Notes under the pieces: generated by a model
The model's database searches: none
Seen by the model: the letters and a program-made list of their open reading frames with translations, nothing else
Told to the model about the DNA's origin: nothing
Assembly (NCBI GenBank): GCA_017694835.1
Contig: JADIMJ010000065.1
Span: forward strand, 49,644 to 113,643
DNA: 64,000 nt
Direction: 5' to 3'
From: Candidatus Cryptobacteroides gallistercoris
Lineage (GTDB): Bacteria > Bacteroidota > Bacteroidia > Bacteroidales > UBA932
Shown: positions 60,436 to 64,000 of the stretch, in pieces
Layout of the letters: each line of letters begins with the position of its first letter
Position numbering within the stretch: position 1 is the first letter of the stretch
Made by a program: the position numbers and the translations under genes

Positions 60436-63400
60436 TTACTGCGGCAGGGAGAAGCTTATGGCCGGGCCGAAATAATTGCGCGGCATATCGATGCCTGCCG
60501 CTTCAAGACGGCTGAAGGAAGGGCCTCCGTTATATGACCATGTCAGGCCGATGCTGACAGGTGTGCCTATCCAGAAGAAACACCCGAACTCTATCTGGGC
60601 CGTGATTCCTGCCGAGAACAGTCCGCCTGAGAACAGTCCTCCGCCTGAGAACAGTCCGTCTCCTCCGTCAATGAAAGTCCAGTCCAAATGCGGTGTGACC
60701 ACTGCCCTTTTTCCGTAGAATACAGGCCCTATGCTGAAGTCCCCGAGGTAAATAGGGATTGCATAGTCCGCAGAAATCTTTGCGCTGCCGCGTGCCCTGA
60801 ATGCCTCATCCCGCAGGTCTCCGACGGATGCAAGTCCGCGAGGAAGAGTATTCAGCAGGCCGGCATCGAATATAGAGTTTCCGAGAAGCTGCCTCTGGTA
60901 CATGGCGCTGAGCCTGAGTCCCTGGCTGTGGGTGATTCCCGGCAGATAGCCGTATGCGTACAGATAGCCTACGGGAGAAAACCAACGGGCAAGCCCTGCA
61001 TTCATGGATATGCCCGCTTCGGCTCCGATTCCCCAGTCCGGATATATTTCCGAGGGTGCTGCGGAACGGATTGCATAGGCCCGCACGGCTGCACTTATGC
61101 TCTGCGCCGGCATTGAAAGTCCCGCTTCCTTGCTTCCTGCGGAAAGCAGAATCAACGGGATGCCGGTAGCCTGCAGCATCTTCCAGTGCAGGACTCCCGT
61201 ATCGTACATGTCATTTGAGATGGAATATGACACCTGCGGAATCACTCCCCTTGACCATCCTCCGGAAGAAAAATTGAACGGAACATACACAGAGAGTTCC
61301 CCCCGTATATATGGTCTGGCAGATTGCCTGCCTGTCATTGAAAGCGAGATGCCGGTTCCGTCATACTGATTGAAAATGTAGTTGAAGGCAGCCCTGTCGT
61401 TGATGTCAAGAGACGCTTCTATTACAGGATACAGACCGGAATAAGTGAATCGGAGATGACCGGAATGTCTCCATGCCGGAATGTCATAGGGGTCCTTGTG
61501 TGCAGAATATCCGAAATTGGCCGACATGGTGCCGAGATTGTTCTGGATGACTGCCGCCGCTCCGGGCGAAGCGAGTTCATAGAAATAGTCATAGCTCAGG
61601 TCCATGATTCTGTCCGCATTGAAATAGACCGGAGCCCATGAATGGATGTTGAACAGATGCGCGAACTTGCGGTATCTTTCCGGACTTGAGAACCGGACAG
61701 CTCCGCCGTCATGTGTACTGTCCTTTCGGGCATGGGCATTTGTTTCCGGCATATCGGCCAGAGCCTTCTCCTGTCTTGAAAGTTCATCCGCTATCCTGTA
61801 TCTGTGGATGTCGCTGAATGCGGTTTCCCTGTACAGAAGGGAATCGGAGGAGACAGCCATTACAGGTTTCCCGTCATGCCTGACTGCCGCATAATACAGG
61901 CAGGAACCGTCGCTGCTGAAGGCGAAATCCCCGGCCCCGTATTCCGTTGAGGTCATCTGCCTGAGCGTACCGTCGTCGGGGCTGTAGCAGTAAAGCTCAT
62001 TCACCCCGTTCTTGCCGGAAGTGAACACAATATTGTCTCCATGCGGCCTGAACCTTGATATTTTGACCGGTTCGGGACCCAGAAGAGGCCGGAAATCTTC
62101 GGAATAAAGGCCGTATCCGTGCCCGGATATGCCTGCGATGAAAAGTCCGCCTGCGGCGAAGACCGCCTCTGTCACCTGCAGGGAATCGGGGGCATGGACA
62201 TATTTCATGGATTTTCCGGATTCCAGGTCAAATATCTCTATCCCTGACCCTCCTTCTGCCGGATAGTCCGTTACGGCGAGCAGTTTGCCGTCAGGAGAGA
62301 CAGAAGGGCAGAATTTCTTTCCCTTTTTTGTGAAAGATTTCTTTCTGCCTGTCTTCAGGTCGCAGTATCGGATGACGGAATGTATTTCCTGTGACCATCT
62401 TTCGTCACAGATAAATTCGCTCCACCAGACTTTGCCGGTTTCCGGAGAATGCCACAGCGGGCCTGAAGTGACTCCGAATGAAGAGAGGGCCTTTTCTTTT
62501 CCTGAAGGCAGCCTCATCACAAGGGACTTGGCCCTGCCCATGCTTTCCTTCAGGGCATATACCGTGTCTCCTGCGACAAAAATGTCAGAATATTCAGTGT
62601 ATTCTTTTTTGGGTCTGCTGATTTGTTCCGCTTTCAGGAAAGGGGCACGGAGAGACTTTTCTTCACTCCAGATATCATGATACAGTTGCATGGTGGCGTC
62701 AAATGCCTTTCTGAAGTTCTTTCCTGTATATCTTTTGCTTATTGTACTGTATGAAAAGATGTCATAAGGCCGTCTGGAGACATGCGTCAGATAGTCTCCC
62801 ATGAATCCTGCTTTTCCTGAAGAATATCTTATCCCGCTTATGGTCATGTAGCCGAGGGCGTAGTGGTCAGGAGTAAAATATTTGAATGAACCGTATCTCC
62901 ACCGGTTCCAGTTTCTGAAGTCCCCGTTGTCAAAGGCCGCCATGTAATAATTGAGAAAATCGGCGGAACGGCCTCTTCCGGCATCTGTCAGAGCTGTTTC
63001 CGCCACGACCGCATCTCCCTCCAGCATCCATTTGCTGGGATAGATTCCAGGCATGGCTCCTGCGAACATTTCACCGAATATCCAGTAAAATGGCCTGAAT
63101 GCATTGCTGAGCCCGAACTGCATCTGGGCGACATGCCTGGATTCATGTATAGCCAGCATCTTTTCCCAAGGCATGGCTTCGGCTCCGTAGCCCTGCGGGG
63201 AAGTGAACAGGTCCATCCGCTTCGGGGCCCAGGCCACAGACCCGTTTGACTGGGCATTATATGCGTGCAGGATTACCGGCATCTTTTGTCTGGTCATCTC
63301 TCCGGGAAAATATCCGGCACTTGCCCCTGCTGGAAGCCGGTATTGTTCCAGCATTTCGCCGTAGACTCTTGCAAGCGAGTCAAGTCCCCCCGGATATATG

Positions 63401-63537
63401 ATTCTGTAGTTCCGGCTTTCAATGCTGTACCACTTCAGTCTGCCGGGGTCGTCTCCCACAGAATAGAACTGGGCCTCCGCCGCATGTGGAAGCCCCAGAA
63501 GTGCCATTATAATGATAAGATTAAGGAAATTCTTCAT
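60436..63537 (-). CDS. large exported zincin / beta-propeller / beta-barrel protein
   Basis: 1033 aa from ATG 63537, chosen for the signal peptide (MKNFLNLIIIMALLGLPHAAEAQ); the track's 63549 start adds four residues. Residues 25-270 carry a gluzincin-like active site, LAIHESRHVAQMQF (HExxH form HESRH) with a downstream LEGDAVVAET that could supply the third ligand (peptidase MA-like). Residues 310-590 are PD40/WD40-type beta-propeller blades (PSVSPDGKLLAVTDYP, FSSDGSCLYYAAV). Residues 620-1033 look like an outer-membrane beta-barrel ending PAISFSLPQ. A triplicated GLFSG/GGLFS run lies near residue 985. It probably sits in the outer membrane with the protease and propeller parts exposed. Substrate unknown. 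Confidence 0.85.
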   Translation of the reverse strand: MKNFLNLIIIMALLGLPHAAEAQFYSVGDDPGRLKWYSIESRNYRIIYPGGLDSLARVYGEMLEQYRLPAGASAGYFPGEMTRQKMPVILHAYNAQSNGSVAWAPKRMDLFTSPQGYGAEAMPWEKMLAIHESRHVAQMQFGLSNAFRPFYWIFGEMFAGAMPGIYPSKWMLEGDAVVAETALTDAGRGRSADFLNYYMAAFDNGDFRNWNRWRYGSFKYFTPDHYALGYMTISGIRYSSGKAGFMGDYLTHVSRRPYDIFSYSTISKRYTGKNFRKAFDATMQLYHDIWSEEKSLRAPFLKAEQISRPKKEYTEYSDIFVAGDTVYALKESMGRAKSLVMRLPSGKEKALSSFGVTSGPLWHSPETGKVWWSEFICDERWSQEIHSVIRYCDLKTGRKKSFTKKGKKFCPSVSPDGKLLAVTDYPAEGGSGIEIFDLESGKSMKYVHAPDSLQVTEAVFAAGGLFIAGISGHGYGLYSEDFRPLLGPEPVKISRFRPHGDNIVFTSGKNGVNELYCYSPDDGTLRQMTSTEYGAGDFAFSSDGSCLYYAAVRHDGKPVMAVSSDSLLYRETAFSDIHRYRIADELSRQEKALADMPETNAHARKDSTHDGGAVRFSSPERYRKFAHLFNIHSWAPVYFNADRIMDLSYDYFYELASPGAAAVIQNNLGTMSANFGYSAHKDPYDIPAWRHSGHLRFTYSGLYPVIEASLDINDRAAFNYIFNQYDGTGISLSMTGRQSARPYIRGELSVYVPFNFSSGGWSRGVIPQVSYSISNDMYDTGVLHWKMLQATGIPLILLSAGSKEAGLSMPAQSISAAVRAYAIRSAAPSEIYPDWGIGAEAGISMNAGLARWFSPVGYLYAYGYLPGITHSQGLRLSAMYQRQLLGNSIFDAGLLNTLPRGLASVGDLRDEAFRARGSAKISADYAIPIYLGDFSIGPVFYGKRAVVTPHLDWTFIDGGDGLFSGGGLFSGGLFSAGITAQIEFGCFFWIGTPVSIGLTWSYNGGPSFSRLEAAGIDMPRNYFGPAISFSLPQ

Positions 63538-63577
63538 ATTGCGCTGCAAAAATAGTCACAAAAATCGGAACAATTTA

Positions 63578-63585
63578 TAATTTTG
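63578..63585 (+). promoter_or_regulatory. -7 box of the right-end lipoprotein gene
   Basis: TAATTTTG fits TAnnTTTG, 41 nt before ATG 63626; no -33 TTG at 18-20 nt. A minus-strand TATTTTTG (63554-63547) may serve the divergent large gene. Confidence 0.35.
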
Positions 63586-63625
63586 GAATGCCAATGGGAC
63601 CAAATGGAAAAATAAAGGAAATAAT

Positions 63626-64000
63626 ATGAAAATCAGATATGGACAAATGGTTGCTGTCCTGGCAGTTGCGGCAGTCTGCCTGCTTGCCGGAGGATGCACT
63701 TCCTGCGGTGGAGGCAGGGGAGAATCCGGGTACGGCAGGGAGGTGTCGGGAGAACAGGCGGCGGCCAGGCATTTCCCGAAAGTGACGGTGCCGGATATGG
63801 TTGCTGCCGGACCGGAAGCAGCTGAATATGCCGCTGAACACTGGTGGGATGAATTCACCGATACTTCTGAGGTATTCTTCTGCGACTCGGCGCATGTCAA
63901 CGGAGTCCCTTACGCAGAGGTGGAGCAGGCATTCGCCGACTATTGCCCCATACTTGAATCCGTTTCCATGACGGCCGCCCGAAGGAGCGTGTCGAGGCTT
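63626..64000 (+). CDS. lipoprotein, truncated by window end (DUF5106-like N-terminus)
   Basis: The frame is open from ATG 63626 through base 64000 (125 codons) and is absent from the ORF track because it runs off the edge. Lipoprotein signal MKIRYGQMVAVLAVAAVCLLAGGC with lipobox LAGGC, a Gly/Ser/Glu linker, then EYAAEHWWDEFTDTSEV...AEVEQAFADYCPIL. That pattern resembles the N-terminal DUF5106 region of Bacteroidales thioredoxin-like lipoproteins, from memory. If so, a thioredoxin domain would follow outside the window. The call is only a likeness. Confidence 0.75.
   Translation, partial: MKIRYGQMVAVLAVAAVCLLAGGCTSCGGGRGESGYGREVSGEQAAARHFPKVTVPDMVAAGPEAAEYAAEHWWDEFTDTSEVFFCDSAHVNGVPYAEVEQAFADYCPILESVSMTAARRSVSRL

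Overview
The window looks like the chromosome of a member of the Bacteroidota, most likely order Bacteroidales. The evidence is a fused SecDF protein, a dimeric-type glycyl-tRNA synthetase, an NfeD-FloA pair, a flavoprotein/iron-sulfur quinol:fumarate reductase pair, a coaX-OMP-TPR-lptC-ppiD operon, many acidic-tailed lipoproteins, and promoters of the TTG-N18-20-TAnnTTTG type in place of -35/-10 boxes. No phage, insertion sequence or CRISPR array is visible. The genus cannot be read from the sequence.

Layout. 1-5.6 kb: a sigma-54 activator cut by the window edge, an OmpA/TPR lipoprotein, a GH29 alpha-L-fucosidase and an unknown acidic protein. 5.5-6.1 kb: a gene-poor patch with a 10-nt tandem repeat, three GC-rich stem-loop modules and tRNA-Ser(GCT) with its own promoter and terminator. 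6.1-20.5 kb: nfeD-floA, a PD40/SPOR protein, secDF, dnaE, an EEP-fold hydrolase, tpx, a ThiL-like protein without its metal ligands, and a DUF4923-like protein. 20.3-26.4 kb: a tolC-hlyD-permease-permease export operon beside a divergent AraC regulator. 26.3-30.8 kb: an operon of three probably surface-exposed lipoproteins. 31-44.9 kb: housekeeping genes, mostly leftward (glyS, folK, DUF59, sufE, sufS, mnmG, ybeY, frdB, frdA, ruvB) with ruvA, tonB and hflX rightward. 45.2-64 kb: mostly rightward genes (mfd, coaX, an OMP, TPR, lptC, ppiD, EEP, galK, yeiH), with ychF, a CpXC protein and a large zincin/propeller/barrel protein leftward.

The most interesting signal is a probable replication-origin neighbourhood. 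The 350-bp AT-rich gap between divergent ruvB and mfd carries a phased array of DnaA-box-like nonamers, including two copies of TTTTCAACAGGTT. Gene orientation switches there from mainly minus to mainly plus. About 8-9 kb to the left are two perfect 14-bp parS-type palindromes (GTTCCACGTGGAAC), one just after ruvA and one inside mnmG, in a segment that looks like an extra insertion in MnmG. Other points of note are the ThiL-like pseudokinase, a REP-like hairpin family, two convergent gene pairs overlapping by about 115 bp, a frdAB pair with no cytochrome b gene beside it, and an export operon with no ATPase gene.
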